Below, piece after piece: positions 34,903 through 45,700 of a stretch of DNA of 64,000 bases. The stretch is from NCBI GenBank assembly GCA_049509515.1, contig JBEKZV010000030.1, forward strand, positions 43,073-107,072, in the 5' to 3' direction. The notes under the pieces are model-generated. The model was not told where the DNA came from, searched no databases, and saw only the letters and a program-made list of their open reading frames with translations. The stretch's first letter is position 1; each line of letters begins with the position of its first letter. The translations under genes were made by a program, and so were the position numbers. This stretch comes from JBEKCP01 sp049509515. GTDB lineage: Bacteria; Planctomycetota; Planctomycetia; Pirellulales; Thermoguttaceae.

Positions 34903-36198
34903 ATGGTTCCTGGCACACTTGTTCCCCGCAGGAGATACGCCGTGCATCGCCTTGCCCGCAGGTTGTTGACGATCTTTGCGCCGCTGCTGCTGGTGGGTGT
35001 CCGCGGCGAGGCGGCGGGGGCGGCCGAGCGGTTTGCCGCCGCCGACGGCAGGGCGGATGCCAAGGGCACGCGAGAATCGCCTTGGGACCTGCAGTCCGCC
35101 CTGGATGGGCGGCAGAAACTCGAGGCCGGCGATACGCTGTGGGTCCGCGGCGGCACCTACCGCCATCCTGACCGGCGCTCGGGCTCCCCCGGTTATGTCG
35201 TCCGCCTGGCCGGGCGGGAAGGCAAGCCCATCCGCATCCGCGGGGAGCCGGTGGAGCGGGTCACCATCGACGGCGGACTTTCGGTGCAGGCCCCGGCCGC
35301 GTGGATCGAGATTCGCGACCTGGAGATCCTCGTCTCCGAGAACCTCTCGCGGTCGCGGACCTTCGCCGAGCCCGGCTCCAGCCCGAAGAGCTATGACCGC
35401 CCCTGGGGCGGCTTGAACGTCTACAGCGGCCAGGGCTGCCGGTACGTCAATCTGGTGATCCACGACAACGCCCAGGGGATCAGCTTCTGGGCGGGGGCCA
35501 CCGACAGCCAGGTTTGCGGCTGCATTCTTTACGACAACGGCTGGAAGGCCCCCGACCGCGGCCACGGCCACGCGATCTACACCCAGAACAAGGACGGCGT
35601 GAAGACCATCGAGGACTGCATCATGACCGGCGGCTACGGCTACACGCTGCACGCCTACGGCTCGTCGCGGGCCTACGTGGACAACTACCTGGTCCGCCAC
35701 AACGTCTGCTACGACGCCGGCCGTTTTCTCATCGGCGGCGGGCGCCCCAGCCACAACATCCGCGTGATCCAGAACTGGCTCTACGGCGTTACCGTGCAGA
35801 TCGGCTACGTCGCAGCGTACAACGAGGACTGCGAGGTATCGGGCAATGTGATCGCGCGGGGCGAGCTGGAAATCCTCCGTTATCGCGGCGCGGTCAACCG
35901 CGACAACCGCGTGATCGGCCGCGGCGCCCCGCGGCCGGCGGGGCCCGCCCAGGTCGTGGTCCAGCCGCACCGCCTCGACCCGGACCGCGCCACTGTCGCG
36001 ATCTTCAACTGGGCCCGGGCGGCCCGCGTGGCCGTCGATCCGGCCGCGGCGCTCCAACCCGGCGCCGCGTTCCGCCTGATGAACCCCCGCCAGTTCTACG
36101 GCAAGCCCGTGCTGGCCGGAACCTACGCGGGCCAACCCGTCGAGGTGCCCGTGGAAGGCGAGTTCGCCGCCTACGTGCTCCTGAAAGACGGGCGGTGA
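34903..36198 (+). CDS. secreted parallel beta-helix protein
   Basis: The protein has 431 residues. I chose the ATG at 34903 because aggagaaagga precedes it and a signal peptide follows (RLARRLLTIFAPLLLVGVRG, cleaved near GEAAGAAE). The helix opening motif is LEAGDTLWVRGGTYRHP and the ladder includes WIEIRDLEILVSENLS, YVNLVIHDNAQGISFW and VCGCILYDNGW. His, Asn and Tyr patterns (GHGHAIYTQNKDG) suggest a lyase-like cleft. The last about 90 residues form a small beta sandwich (VAVDPAAALQPGAAFRL, PVEGEFAAYVLL). No lyase family can be fixed. Confidence 0.8.
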   Translation: MVPGTLVPRRRYAVHRLARRLLTIFAPLLLVGVRGEAAGAAERFAAADGRADAKGTRESPWDLQSALDGRQKLEAGDTLWVRGGTYRHPDRRSGSPGYVVRLAGREGKPIRIRGEPVERVTIDGGLSVQAPAAWIEIRDLEILVSENLSRSRTFAEPGSSPKSYDRPWGGLNVYSGQGCRYVNLVIHDNAQGISFWAGATDSQVCGCILYDNGWKAPDRGHGHAIYTQNKDGVKTIEDCIMTGGYGYTLHAYGSSRAYVDNYLVRHNVCYDAGRFLIGGGRPSHNIRVIQNWLYGVTVQIGYVAAYNEDCEVSGNVIARGELEILRYRGAVNRDNRVIGRGAPRPAGPAQVVVQPHRLDPDRATVAIFNWARAARVAVDPAAALQPGAAFRLMNPRQFYGKPVLAGTYAGQPVEVPVEGEFAAYVLLKDGR

Positions 36199-36305
36199 CG
36201 GTCGCGGAATCGGCCGCCTCCGGAAGAACGGCGGTCGATTGAGACCGTAGCAACGATCTTGGGTCCGGAGCCGTCCCAACGCGGCAACGCCTGGCCGCTC
36301 CCCTA

Positions 36306-37952
36306 CTACAGTGTCGAGCAAGCCGCGGTTTGGGCGGCCGGCTGGCAGTTTGCCTTCTCGTCCAAGACTTCCCGCACGGTGCGCAACAGCGTACTGGCGT
36401 CGAAAGGTTTCTCGATCAGCCGCAGGTTCTCGCGCAGGATGAATTGCGAGTGGTTGGTCTCGGGGTCGTAACCGCTGGCAAACACGACTTTTGCCTGGGG
36501 ACACTCGGCTTTGATGCGGCGGTAGACGTCGTGGCCCGCGAGTTTGGGCATGATCGCGTCCAAGATCACCAGCGAGATGTCCTGGGAGTGTTCCTGGAAC
36601 GCGCGCCATGCCTCCGCACCGTCCGAGGCGACGAGGACTTTGTAGCCCCCGTTCTCCAGAATGCGGAGTGCCAGGTTGCGGACCATCGCCTCGTCCTCGG
36701 CGACGAGGATCGTTTCGCAGCCGCCCGGACCAGGCTGGGACTCCGCCGTGCCCTGTTCGTCAGCGCTCTCGTCCCCCGCCGGCAAGTAGATCTTGAAGGT
36801 GGTCCCCTTGTCCGGCTCACTGTAGACGTGAATGGCTCCCCTGTGGTCCTGGATGATGCCGTAGGCCATGGCCAGGCCCAACCCCGTTCCCTTGCCCACT
36901 TCCTTGGTCGTGAAGAACGGCTCGAAGATCCGCGCGCGGACCTCGGCGGACATGCCGTGGCCCGTGTCCATGATCGTGAAGACGACATGGCGTCCCGGCT
37001 TGATCTCAAAACGGGGATCCCAATACGGCTCGCGGAGAACGGCGGTGCCCGTCTTGATCAGCAAGGTCCCGCCGGAGGGCATGGCATCGCGGGCATTGAG
37101 GCACAAGTTCAGCAGCACCTGTTGGATTTCTCCGGGATCGCCCTTGACGGTTCCCGCGTCGTCCCCGAGGGCCACTTGCAAGGAGATGTGCTCGCCGATG
37201 ATCGGCCGCAGCATTCTTGCCAGGTCGCCGACCACCTGGCCGGGATCGACGTTGTGGGGCTGGAGGACGCGGCGCCGACTGAAGCCGAGAAGTTGCCGCG
37301 TGAGCGTGGCCGCCCTGTCCGTGGCCTTGAGAACCTGCTGGAGATCCTGGTAGCGCTGTTCTTGCGGAGCAAGGCCCTCGGCCGCGCAATTCGCATAGCC
37401 TCCGATGGCTTGGAGGAGGTTGTTGAACTCGTGCGCGATCCCGCCCGCCAATTGTCCCACGGCTTGCAGCTTCTGGGCCTCGCGGAGCTGGTCGTCCCTT
37501 TTCCGCAGGCTCTCCTCAGTCACCTCGCGCTCGGCGATTTCGGCCCGAAGCCGCTGGTTCACCCGGGCGATCTCATCGTGAAACTGCTTGACGCGCAGCG
37601 CAGCGCGGACCCGGGCGGCGAGGACCAGGTTGTTGAAGGGCTTGGTAACGTAGTCTTCGGCCCCCGCATCGAGCCCGGCGATGACGTCCTCGTCCAACTC
37701 CTTGGCGGTGACCAGCAGGACGGGGATCGTGCGTAAAGCGGCGTCCGCCTTCAAGCGCCGGCATGCCTCGATGCCGTTCATCCCCGGCATCATGACATCC
37801 AGGAGGATCACGTCGGGACGCTCGGCGGACGCGACGTCCAGGGCTTCGCGGCCGCCGTAGGCCACGCACACGTCGTATCCCTGATCCTTCAGCGCGTAGG
37901 CCAGGAGCGCAACGGTATCCACCGCGTCGTCGACGATCAGAGCCTTTGCCAT
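36306..37952 (-). CDS. hybrid histidine kinase, REC-HisKA-HATPase-REC
   Basis: The protein has 548 residues and no membrane segment. The N-terminal receiver has phosphoacceptor D52 (LLDVMMP), Thr82 and Lys104 (TKPF). The kinase core has phospho-histidine H174 in GGIAHEFNNLLQ (NtrB/HisKA class), the N box LNLCLNARDAM, the G1 box MDTGHGMS and the G2 box GKGTGLGLAM. A C-terminal receiver has D465 in LVILDAIMP. As a cytoplasmic kinase with input and output receivers it probably works in a phosphorelay. It is divergent from a second hybrid kinase across 272 bases. Confidence 0.95.
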   Translation of the reverse strand: MAKALIVDDAVDTVALLAYALKDQGYDVCVAYGGREALDVASAERPDVILLDVMMPGMNGIEACRRLKADAALRTIPVLLVTAKELDEDVIAGLDAGAEDYVTKPFNNLVLAARVRAALRVKQFHDEIARVNQRLRAEIAEREVTEESLRKRDDQLREAQKLQAVGQLAGGIAHEFNNLLQAIGGYANCAAEGLAPQEQRYQDLQQVLKATDRAATLTRQLLGFSRRRVLQPHNVDPGQVVGDLARMLRPIIGEHISLQVALGDDAGTVKGDPGEIQQVLLNLCLNARDAMPSGGTLLIKTGTAVLREPYWDPRFEIKPGRHVVFTIMDTGHGMSAEVRARIFEPFFTTKEVGKGTGLGLAMAYGIIQDHRGAIHVYSEPDKGTTFKIYLPAGDESADEQGTAESQPGPGGCETILVAEDEAMVRNLALRILENGGYKVLVASDGAEAWRAFQEHSQDISLVILDAIMPKLAGHDVYRRIKAECPQAKVVFASGYDPETNHSQFILRENLRLIEKPFDASTLLRTVREVLDEKANCQPAAQTAACSTL

Positions 37953-38224
37953 GTTCCATCCTCATGTCGAGGTCGAATACCCTCTGCTTAGACATACGCC
38001 GTGTCGCCTTGCAGCGCGTCCGGTTCGGCGGATTCACGGGCCGCGCGATGCGTTCGAGGCGCGATGCGCGCCCCTCTTGTGCGCAGCGATTGCGACACGC
38101 GCGACCCTCCGTCGCGCTTGGGAAACGTCCTAGCGGAACGATCGCCGGCGTGCGTTGAAAGGCACGGGTGTCCGCCGCAAGCTACACTTCCCCGGGGCGG
38201 ATTCTCAGCTTGGGGTAAGGGACC
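37953..38224. other. divergent intergenic region between two hybrid kinases
   Basis: These 272 bases separate oppositely transcribed kinase genes and must hold both promoters. I could not find a convincing -35/-10 pair. The cgcgatgcg/cgcatcg-like runs are GC-rich without a clear palindromic operator. Confidence 0.4.
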
Positions 38225-41200
38225 ATGAACCAGTCCGGCAGGCCCGAGGCATCGTGCGCACCCGCACGAGGGCAGGGTTACGCGCCAGTGCTGGTCGCCC
38301 TGATCGCCGGCATGGCGGTGTCGCTGGCCGTCTTCCTGGGGCTCCGCCATTGGGAGTGGCAGCGCATCCGGATAGGCTTGGAATCCGCCGTCCACGACCG
38401 ATGCGCCGCCATCGAGGAGGACGTCGAGCAACATCGGCTCGTCCTGGAATCGGTCCGCAGCTTCTGCTCGGTTTCCGAGGACCTGGATCGGCGGCAGTTT
38501 CAAGAGTTCGTCGCGCCGTTTCTGTCCCGTCTGCCGGCCGTCCAGGCGCTGGTGTGGACTCCGCGGGTTCCCGACGCCGAACGTGCGGAATGCGAAGCGG
38601 CTGCCCGAAAGGACGGACTCGCGGGATTCCGGATTACGGAAAAGGACCCCCAAGGAGCCGCAACGCCCGCAGCGCGGCGCCCGGATTGCTTTCCCGTCTA
38701 CTACGTGGAGCCGCGGCGCGGCAACGAAGCTGCCGTCGGCTACGATCTGGCCTCGAACCCTACCCGGCTGGAGGCCCTGCGGCGGGCGATGGACAGCGGC
38801 CAGCCGGCCGCCACGGCGCGAATCACCCTGCTCGAGGAAAAAGAGACGCGCTTCGGTTTTCTGATCTTCTTGCCCTTATATGCCAAAGGGATGCCCGGCG
38901 AAACCGTGGCCGAGCGCCGCCAGGCTCTGCGGGGTTTCGTGGTCGGCGTCTTCCGCTTGGCCGGCATGGTGGAAACGGCCCTGAGCCGTTTGCGCCCGGG
39001 GGGCATAGACATCCGTCTCGATGATCTGTCAGCCCCGGCAGGCGAGCGTCTTCTCTATTTTCATCCGTCTCGCGTACGCCGAAAATCGTCCCCGCCACCC
39101 GCCGGCGGCGAAATCGAGAGCCTGAACGATACCTGCCGTGCCAGCCGGTACAGCGTCGGCGGGCGGACATGGCAGCTTCTCTGTACTCCGGCGCCCGGCT
39201 ATCTCGCCGCGCACCGGACCTGGCAGCCGTGGGCAGCCCTGACCGGCGGCTTGGCTTTCACGGCAATGCTGGCCTGGTACTACTTCGCCGGCGTCCGCCG
39301 GGCCGCGCGGGCCCAACACGCGCTTCGCGCGAGCGAGCTGCGATACCGAAGCCTGTTTCACGGCTCGCCGATCTCGCTGCGGGAGGAGGACTATAGCGAC
39401 GTCCGGCGACACTTGGATCGCCTGCGCTGGGCGGGGGTCGCGGATTTTCGCGAGTATTTTGCCGAGCATCCCGAGGCCGTCCGCGCGTGCGCCGCGAAGG
39501 TCAAGGTCCTGGACCTGAACCAGGCGGCGTTGCACCTGTACGGGGCGGCTTCCAAACAAGAACTTCTGGCCGGCCTGGCCGCAATCTTCACCGACGAGAC
39601 GTACGATACGTTTCGCGAAGGCCTGATTGCGATGGCCGACGGCAAGACCGTCTTCGACATCGAGACTCCCGTCCGCACGCTCCAGGGCGCAAAAAGACAA
39701 ATCCTGCTCCGCTGGGCGGCGGCGCCGGGCAGCGAGCGGACCCTCGCCACGGTGTACATCTCGCAAACCGACATCACCCAGCGCAAGCGGGCCGAGGAGG
39801 CCCTCCAGGAAAGCGAGTCGCGATTCCGCAGCGTCATCGACACCTCCCCGGGTGCACTTGCCCTGCTGGACATGGACTGCCGGATCCTCGTGGCGGGCAC
39901 ACGGGCGGCTCGACTCCTCGGCTACGACAACGTCGCGGAATTCCTGTCTAACGTGAGAAGCGGTTTTGACGTGCTGGCGCCGGAAGAGCACCAGCGCGCC
40001 GCGGACAACATCCGCGGGCTGGTCGAAACGGGCCTCACCCGAAATGATGAATACTGGATGTGCCGCCGGGATGGCAGCCGCTTTGCCGCGGAGATCAGCA
40101 CCTCGCTCCAGAGGGACTCGTCCGGCGCTGCGACGGCCATGATCGTGGTCCTTAGGGACATTACCCAGCGCAGGCAGGCGGAAGAATTGTTGCAGCACGC
40201 CAAGGAAACCGCCGAAGCGGCCAACCGCGCCAAGAGCGAGTTCCTCGCCAACATGAGCCACGAGATCCGCACCCCGATGACCGCCATTCTGGGGTTCAGT
40301 GATCTGCTCATGACGCCCGATCTGCCCCGCGAGGAGCACGACGAGTTCTTGAACGCGATTCGCAGAAACGGCAAAGCCCTGCTCGAGCTGATCAACGGCA
40401 TACTCGACCTGTCGAAAATCGAAGCCGACCGCATGACCGTGGGCAAGGAGGATTGCTCCCCGCTGCAAATCATCAACGAGGCGATCATGGCGGTGCGGGT
40501 CCGGGCCGAGCAGAAGGGACTGCCCGTGGAACTGGACTGCCGGTTCCCGCTCCCGGAGAGAATCTGCACGGACCCGGCGCGGTTGCGGCAGATCCTCGTC
40601 AATCTGCTGGGCAATGCAGTCAAGTTCACCGAGCGCGGCGCAGTCCGCGCGACCGTCTGCTGCCTCCGCAACGAGAACGGGGCCGCGCAAATGCAGTTCG
40701 CCGTTTCGGACACCGGCATCGGCATCCACCCCGAAAAGATCCGAGAACTCTTCCAGCCCTTCATGCAAGCGGATGCGTCGGCCACTCGCCGCTACGGCGG
40801 CACGGGTCTCGGACTGGCCATCTCCAAGCGTCTGGCGAAGGCCCTCAACGGCGAGATTGGAGTCGCCAGCGAGCTGGGAAAGGGCAGTACCTTCACCCTG
40901 ACGATCGACGTCGGGCCACTGGAGGGCGTGCCTATGCTGCAAGCGCCCCAAGTCGCTCCGATTGCAGCAGAAGAACCCGCGCCCAAAGAGCAGGAGCCGG
41001 CCTTGCACGGTCGCGTGCTGCTGGTGGAAGATGCTCCGGGGATCCAACTGGTCGTGCGCCAGATGTTTCGCAAGATGAACCTGGAAGTCGAAGTCGCGGA
41101 CAATGGCCAAATGGCCTGCCGCCTGACTGAGAAATCACGAACCGCCGGCAGTCCGTACGATCTGATTCTCATGGACATGCAGATGCCGGAGATGAACGGC

Positions 41201-41398
41201 TACGAGGCCACGCGATGGCTCCGCCAGCACGGCGAGGAGATGCCCATCGTGGCCCTGACTGCCCACGCCATGGTCGGCGACCGCGAAAAATGCCTGGAGG
41301 CCGGTTGTAATGACTACCTGGCCAAACCCATTACCGCCGCGGCACTGCGGGACATGCTCGCCCGGTACTTGGGGCAAGCTGCCACCCTTGCCACCTGA
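38225..41398 (+). CDS. membrane hybrid histidine kinase, CHASE-PAS-PAS-HisKA-HATPase-REC
   Basis: The protein has 1057 residues. TM1 is at about 19-40 and TM2 at about 333-356. Between them is a CHASE-type extracellular sensor (EDVEQHRLVLESVRSFCSVS, VQALVWTPRVPDAERAECE, FPVYYVEPRRGNEAAVGYDL). PAS1 (about 365-525) is the variant with GSPISLREEDYSDVRRHLDR; PAS2 covers about 530-650. HisKA has H679 in ANMSHEIRTPM. HATPase has the N box LVNLLGNAVKF, the G1 box SDTGIGI and the G2 box GGTGLGLAIS. The receiver (930-1050) has D984 and K1034. It senses an unknown small molecule outside the cell. Confidence 0.96.
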   Translation: MNQSGRPEASCAPARGQGYAPVLVALIAGMAVSLAVFLGLRHWEWQRIRIGLESAVHDRCAAIEEDVEQHRLVLESVRSFCSVSEDLDRRQFQEFVAPFLSRLPAVQALVWTPRVPDAERAECEAAARKDGLAGFRITEKDPQGAATPAARRPDCFPVYYVEPRRGNEAAVGYDLASNPTRLEALRRAMDSGQPAATARITLLEEKETRFGFLIFLPLYAKGMPGETVAERRQALRGFVVGVFRLAGMVETALSRLRPGGIDIRLDDLSAPAGERLLYFHPSRVRRKSSPPPAGGEIESLNDTCRASRYSVGGRTWQLLCTPAPGYLAAHRTWQPWAALTGGLAFTAMLAWYYFAGVRRAARAQHALRASELRYRSLFHGSPISLREEDYSDVRRHLDRLRWAGVADFREYFAEHPEAVRACAAKVKVLDLNQAALHLYGAASKQELLAGLAAIFTDETYDTFREGLIAMADGKTVFDIETPVRTLQGAKRQILLRWAAAPGSERTLATVYISQTDITQRKRAEEALQESESRFRSVIDTSPGALALLDMDCRILVAGTRAARLLGYDNVAEFLSNVRSGFDVLAPEEHQRAADNIRGLVETGLTRNDEYWMCRRDGSRFAAEISTSLQRDSSGAATAMIVVLRDITQRRQAEELLQHAKETAEAANRAKSEFLANMSHEIRTPMTAILGFSDLLMTPDLPREEHDEFLNAIRRNGKALLELINGILDLSKIEADRMTVGKEDCSPLQIINEAIMAVRVRAEQKGLPVELDCRFPLPERICTDPARLRQILVNLLGNAVKFTERGAVRATVCCLRNENGAAQMQFAVSDTGIGIHPEKIRELFQPFMQADASATRRYGGTGLGLAISKRLAKALNGEIGVASELGKGSTFTLTIDVGPLEGVPMLQAPQVAPIAAEEPAPKEQEPALHGRVLLVEDAPGIQLVVRQMFRKMNLEVEVADNGQMACRLTEKSRTAGSPYDLILMDMQMPEMNGYEATRWLRQHGEEMPIVALTAHAMVGDREKCLEAGCNDYLAKPITAAALRDMLARYLGQAATLAT

Positions 41399-41644
41399 GA
41401 CGCCAAAGCCAAGCGGGTTGAACTCCGGGTCCTGTTGCGGCCGATGGTTGCCCAAAAGAGGGCCGGCCGCACGAGCCGGCGGCCGACGCTTGGCAACTGG
41501 GGACTGTGTGGTAGAATAGTGTCCGGCGCGATGCCCGAAGGCGGCCTCCGTTTCAGGTGGCCGTCGGGCGGCCAGAGATGTCACGTTTGCGGGCTGCGTT
41601 GGCGTACGACGAAAGTCATTAAGCCGCAACGACTTATGTGGTTT
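41399..41644. other. intergenic region upstream of tRNA-Ile
   Basis: These 246 bases carry the tRNA promoter at 41490-41517. No gene is supported. Confidence 0.5.
41490..41517 (+). promoter_or_regulatory. candidate promoter of tRNA-Ile
   Basis: TTGGCA (41490-41495), a 16-base spacer and TAGAAT (41512-41517) preceded by TG (41509-41510), an extended -10. It lies about 120 bases before the tRNA. It is a consensus match only. Confidence 0.5.
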
Positions 41645-41718
41645 GGGCGCATAGCTCAGTTGGTTAGAGCGCGTCCCTGATAAGGACGAGGTCCGAAGTT
41701 CGACTCTTCGTGCGCCCA
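41645..41718 (+). tRNA. tRNA-Ile (GAU)
   Basis: The acceptor stem is GGGCGCA pairing with TGCGCCC, with discriminator A at 41718. The D arm contains AGCTCAGTTGGTTAGAGC. The anticodon stem is cgtcc/ggacg around the loop ctgataa, so the anticodon is GAT. The T arm is cgaag ttcgact cttcg. CCA is not encoded. It is a stand-alone tRNA, not in an rRNA spacer, and is followed at 120 bases by a decayed integrase gene, as is common for tRNA-targeted integration. Confidence 0.97.
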
Positions 41719-41838
41719 CTTGTTCTAAGTCTCGCCGAATCCTCGAGTTAGGATACCTGCCGGCGGTCGGCAGTGCGGCTAAGATGTTCTCGACAAGACG
41801 GTACATGTACTGTCTTGGCCAGACGTCGGAGCTGTACC

Positions 41839-42360
41839 ATGCCACGTGCCAAACGCCCGTTTTCTTACCGACTCCACCGTGCCAGAAACTGTGCGGTTGT
41901 CACGATCAAAGGTCACAATCACTATCTCGGGGCATGTGGATCCCCCGAAAGCTACGGGGAATACGCCCAGTTCATTGCCACCTGGCAAGCAGGGGTGGTG
42001 CAAGGCGCTGAGTCGCCCAAACAGGGTCGTGCCGAGCGGGAATCCTCAATCAACGAGCTGATTCTCGCCTACTGGCAGTCCGCCAAATCCCATTACGTCA
42101 AGGACGGCAAGCCGACCGACACGTTGATAGGAATCCGATCGGCACTGCGTCCGTTGCGGACGATATTCGGTTCCACTCCTGCCAGCGAATTGGGCCCCAA
42201 GAATCTGAAGACGATCCGCCACCAGTTCATCGAGGCCGGGCTTTCCCGCGGCGTGGTGAACAAGCGAGCAGGGCAGAACACAACCACCATTTGGGGCTCG
42301 GGTGGCGCAGCAAGACGCTGCACACGACCTGCGCGGGCCGAGAACGGGGCACACGTGTAA
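41839..42360 (+). pseudogene. tyrosine recombinase (integrase), N-terminal remnant
   Basis: The fragment has 173 codons from the ATG at 41839 (MPRAKRPFSYRLHRARNCAV). It has the N-terminal and core-binding region of a phage-type integrase (RESSINELILAYWQSAKSHY, LKTIRHQFIEAGLSRGVVNK). The family normally continues for another about 200 residues with the catalytic Arg-His-Arg-Tyr domain. Here, after GVVNKRA, the sequence changes character and stops, so the catalytic half is lost. It lies next to tRNA-Ile in the same orientation. It cannot be active. Confidence 0.8.
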
Positions 42361-42795
42361 CCAATCCCACATCGCGCCCCAGACGCGTCCAGCGCCCCAC
42401 TACAGGCCTTCTGCGGCTAGACGAGCCTCTCTTGACCGCTTGGAGCCAGGGAGTGCCCAGCGCGATCGTAGGCGCTAGGAGGACCGACGCCATCCGGCTC
42501 CGGGACGACATGGCGTTGCACCAGCCGGCGAGCCAAGCAGGACGGGCACTTGCCGATCGCTGGCGGCCGGAGCAACGGGCCGGCGTGTACGGGGAGTTCT
42601 TCGGCGGCGTCTATGGCCAGCCGCGGCTGTCGGTGGTGTCCCTGGCGACCGGGCAATCAGACCGGGAGGAACCGACGCGGCTTGACTTCCCGGGGCCGCC
42701 CATTCAGACTTATCGCAGCGCTGCCGGGCTGAGTCCGGCGTGGACTGGACCTTGAACGGCTACGAACCAGGAATTGGACTCTGAGGAGGAACAAG
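42361..42795. other. intergenic region downstream of the integrase remnant
   Basis: A frame of about 155 codons is open here but has no start signal or recognisable motif. The segment near 42540-42660 looks protein-like in more than one frame, as GC-rich DNA often does. I see no transposase, repeat or attachment-site copy. The end carries the gaggagga ribosome binding site of the next gene. Confidence 0.4.
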
Positions 42796-45700
42796 ATGTG
42801 GCGACTACCGATTTTGTTCTGCCTGTGGCTGCACCTGCTTGCCGGTGCAGCCGTTGCGGCCGCTGCGGCCGGGGAGGCCGACAAGGTCAAGACCGCCACC
42901 GTTCCGGAGCGCAGGCTCCCGGAACCGGAGCCGCGGGGCAAGCCCTATCCGGTTCCGGCCACCAAGTGGGAGCAGCGGCCGGTGTTGTGGGGCTGGACCT
43001 GCGAGCTGCCCGACGGCTCGGGCCTCGCCTTCGGCGGCATTCATCAGACGGCCGGTGACGGTAACCCGCACACCAGCATCAAGGAGGGCGGCGCCTGGAA
43101 GCCAATCGTCGAAGAACTGCGACAGAGCAACCCACTCCAGAAGTACTTCGGCCGGGTCCGCGACCTGCGCGACGCCTGCAAGGATACGCTGGCCCACGCC
43201 CGCCACATCTACTTCGAGGGCAAGACAGCCGATGAGGAGGCCAAGCTCATCAAGGCCGACGTTGACCCGGCGGTCGAGAAGCTCGCCCAGGATCTGGCGC
43301 GCTTGACTGCCGAGTTAAAGGGCCTCGCCGGCCTGAGCAACTACGGGGCCGGGCAAGTGAAGTTCGCCCTGCAACACCTCGCCGCCGCCTTGCAGATCCG
43401 GCCCTTCGCCGCGCAGGTCTCGCCCGGACAGATGGCGGCCATGCGGTGCGCGCAGATCGAGTTGGAGATCGCCGCGGAGGCCTTCGATGCCGAGCCGGCA
43501 CCGCGGGCTTTGAGCCGGATCGCCTTCGATCCGAAGACCAGGCTGTACGCCATCTTCGGCGGCGATCACTTCGACTACCTGACCAACGATCTCTGGGTCT
43601 TCGATCCTGCCAAACGCCGCTGGCTCCAGCGCCATCCGCAGGCCGCCCCCGAGCCCCGCGGCGACCACCACTTCGAGCCGCTCGGCGACGGCCGCATTGC
43701 CATGCGCGGCGGATACTGCCATGGGTCGGGCTACGTCCACGTGGGCCCGGCCCGCTGGATCTACGACGTGGAGAAGAACGCGTGGATCGCCGACGGCCGG
43801 CAGGAAAAGACCTTCCTCGCGGACACCCGGTCGAGCGACAACTGGCCGCCGGCCGCCCCGGAACGTTTCATGGCGGGGCCCCGGCCGGATGCCGCCGCCA
43901 ACGAGGCTCGGCTCAAAGACTTGCCCGCAAACGCCTGGGTTCGGCTCAAGACGCCGGTTGCCCTGGGCGGCCGGGACTGGGGAACGTGGGTTTTCGACGC
44001 CGACCGCGACATGTTCTACGTGTGGGCCGGCGGTCACGCCAGCTACCCCGGCAACGACGTCGCCCGCTACCACCTGGCCACCGACCGCTGGGAGATCAGC
44101 GATCCCATCGAACTGCCGCTGGGCTGCATCGGCACTAACGAGCAGTACCCGTCCGGGTTCGGCTTCAACCTGCGACCTTGGGTACGGAAGCACGTCTGGA
44201 ATTCCCAAGCCTACGACGCGAGGCTCAGAAGAATGGTCATGGCCGGCGCGACCGACCCGAAGCTGGATCCGTATTGTTACCTCTACGATCCCGACAAGGC
44301 CGACTGGACCTCGCGCCATCGCCTTCCCGAGGGAATGGGCAACGGCGCCGGCAACATGCAGGTCCGCCACACCCGGCACGGGATGCTCGCCTGGTACGGC
44401 GACCAGGTCTGGCTGCTGGAGGCCAACACCATGGAGTGGAAGAAGATCGCAGTGCGGGGAAAGATGCCCGGAACCGCAGTTGACAGTTGCGGCTTGGTCT
44501 ACGACCCGAAGCGCGACCGCATGCTCTTTGCGACCCTCGGCGGCTACGCGCATCCCTATGACGGACAAATCCACGCCCTGGACCTGGCCACGTTCCAGGT
44601 CGCACCTCTCAACCCGGCAGGCATGGACGGCTCCAAGAAGTGGAGATTCTTCCCCAGAGAGGTTGCCTACCATCCGGCGAGCGACCTGTTCGTCTGGGCG
44701 CAGCTCCTGGACCGCGGCGGCGGAGCCGTCGCGAACTCGCTGCTGGCCTACGATGGCGCCAACAACCGCTGGGTGGTGGTCAAGACTGCCGGAGCCGGCG
44801 GTCAACCCTTTGCGGCCGACTCGGTGTGCAGCTCGATCGCGTATGACGCCAAGCGCGGGCTCTTCTGGGTGGGCGACGCGAGCTGGAACGGCGGGGTCTG
44901 GGTGATGCGTTTTGATTCGGCCAAGGCCAAGATCGAGCCGCTCGAGGACGCCATCGCGCCGCGGGCCGGCGCGAGGCTTTCCAGGGCAGAGCCAACGCAG
45001 TCGCCTCTGGTACGCGTCGTCGACCTGAGCCGTGGCGAGTCGACCGAAGTCGGCCTGTGCGACGGAATGAAGGTACAGGTCAAGCTGCTGGATCTAAAAG
45101 AAACCCGGGATTCCATCCGCGATGCGGTCCGCAGCGCCCGGGTACAGGTGGAGATCGACGGCCGGAAAGTCTGGCTCGCGTCGGCCAACTACAACCTGCC
45201 GGTCGTTGTGGGCAAGGTGCAGATCGACTGCCCAATCACCAAGGGCACCACGACCAACAGCAATGGGGACCATTGGGGTTTGGAAAAAGAGGCACGCTTG
45301 CGGCTGTGGCCGGCCGGTTCGCCGCTTTTCCTCCCCGGCAAGCTCGTGTATCCGGTCAAGCAGCGCTGGTTCGTCAGTGCCACGCAGATGGCCAACGAGC
45401 CCGTGTACGTCGATGCCGCCGAGAATCCGCAGGTCCGGAAGATATACTACCACTACGGCCTCGATTTCGGCGGCGCAGAGATCATGACCGAGGTTGTCGC
45501 TGCGACCGACGGTTTGGTGGTTTCCGCGGGCAAGGCGGTCCTACCCGGCTACGCGGACACGCCGGTCGCGCCCCGTTACGACGTGGTCTATCTGCTCGAT
45601 GCCCAAGGATGGTACTATCGCTACAGCCATCTGCACTCAATCGCGGAGGGCGTGCGGGCGGGCGTGAAAGTCAAGGCCGGGCAGCGGCTGGGGCTGCTGG

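Noticed and set aside
39029..41110. 693-codon frame antisense to the CHASE-PAS kinase
   Set aside because: The opposite strand encodes a complete kinase with all catalytic boxes.
41702..42360. Attachment-site copy of the tRNA-Ile 3' end
   Set aside because: I looked downstream for a repeat of the T arm and acceptor sequence and saw none within the window, so an attL/attR pair cannot be claimed.
42361..42795. Possible transposase or second integrase fragment
   Set aside because: No recombinase or transposase motif in any frame; only GC-rich open frames.
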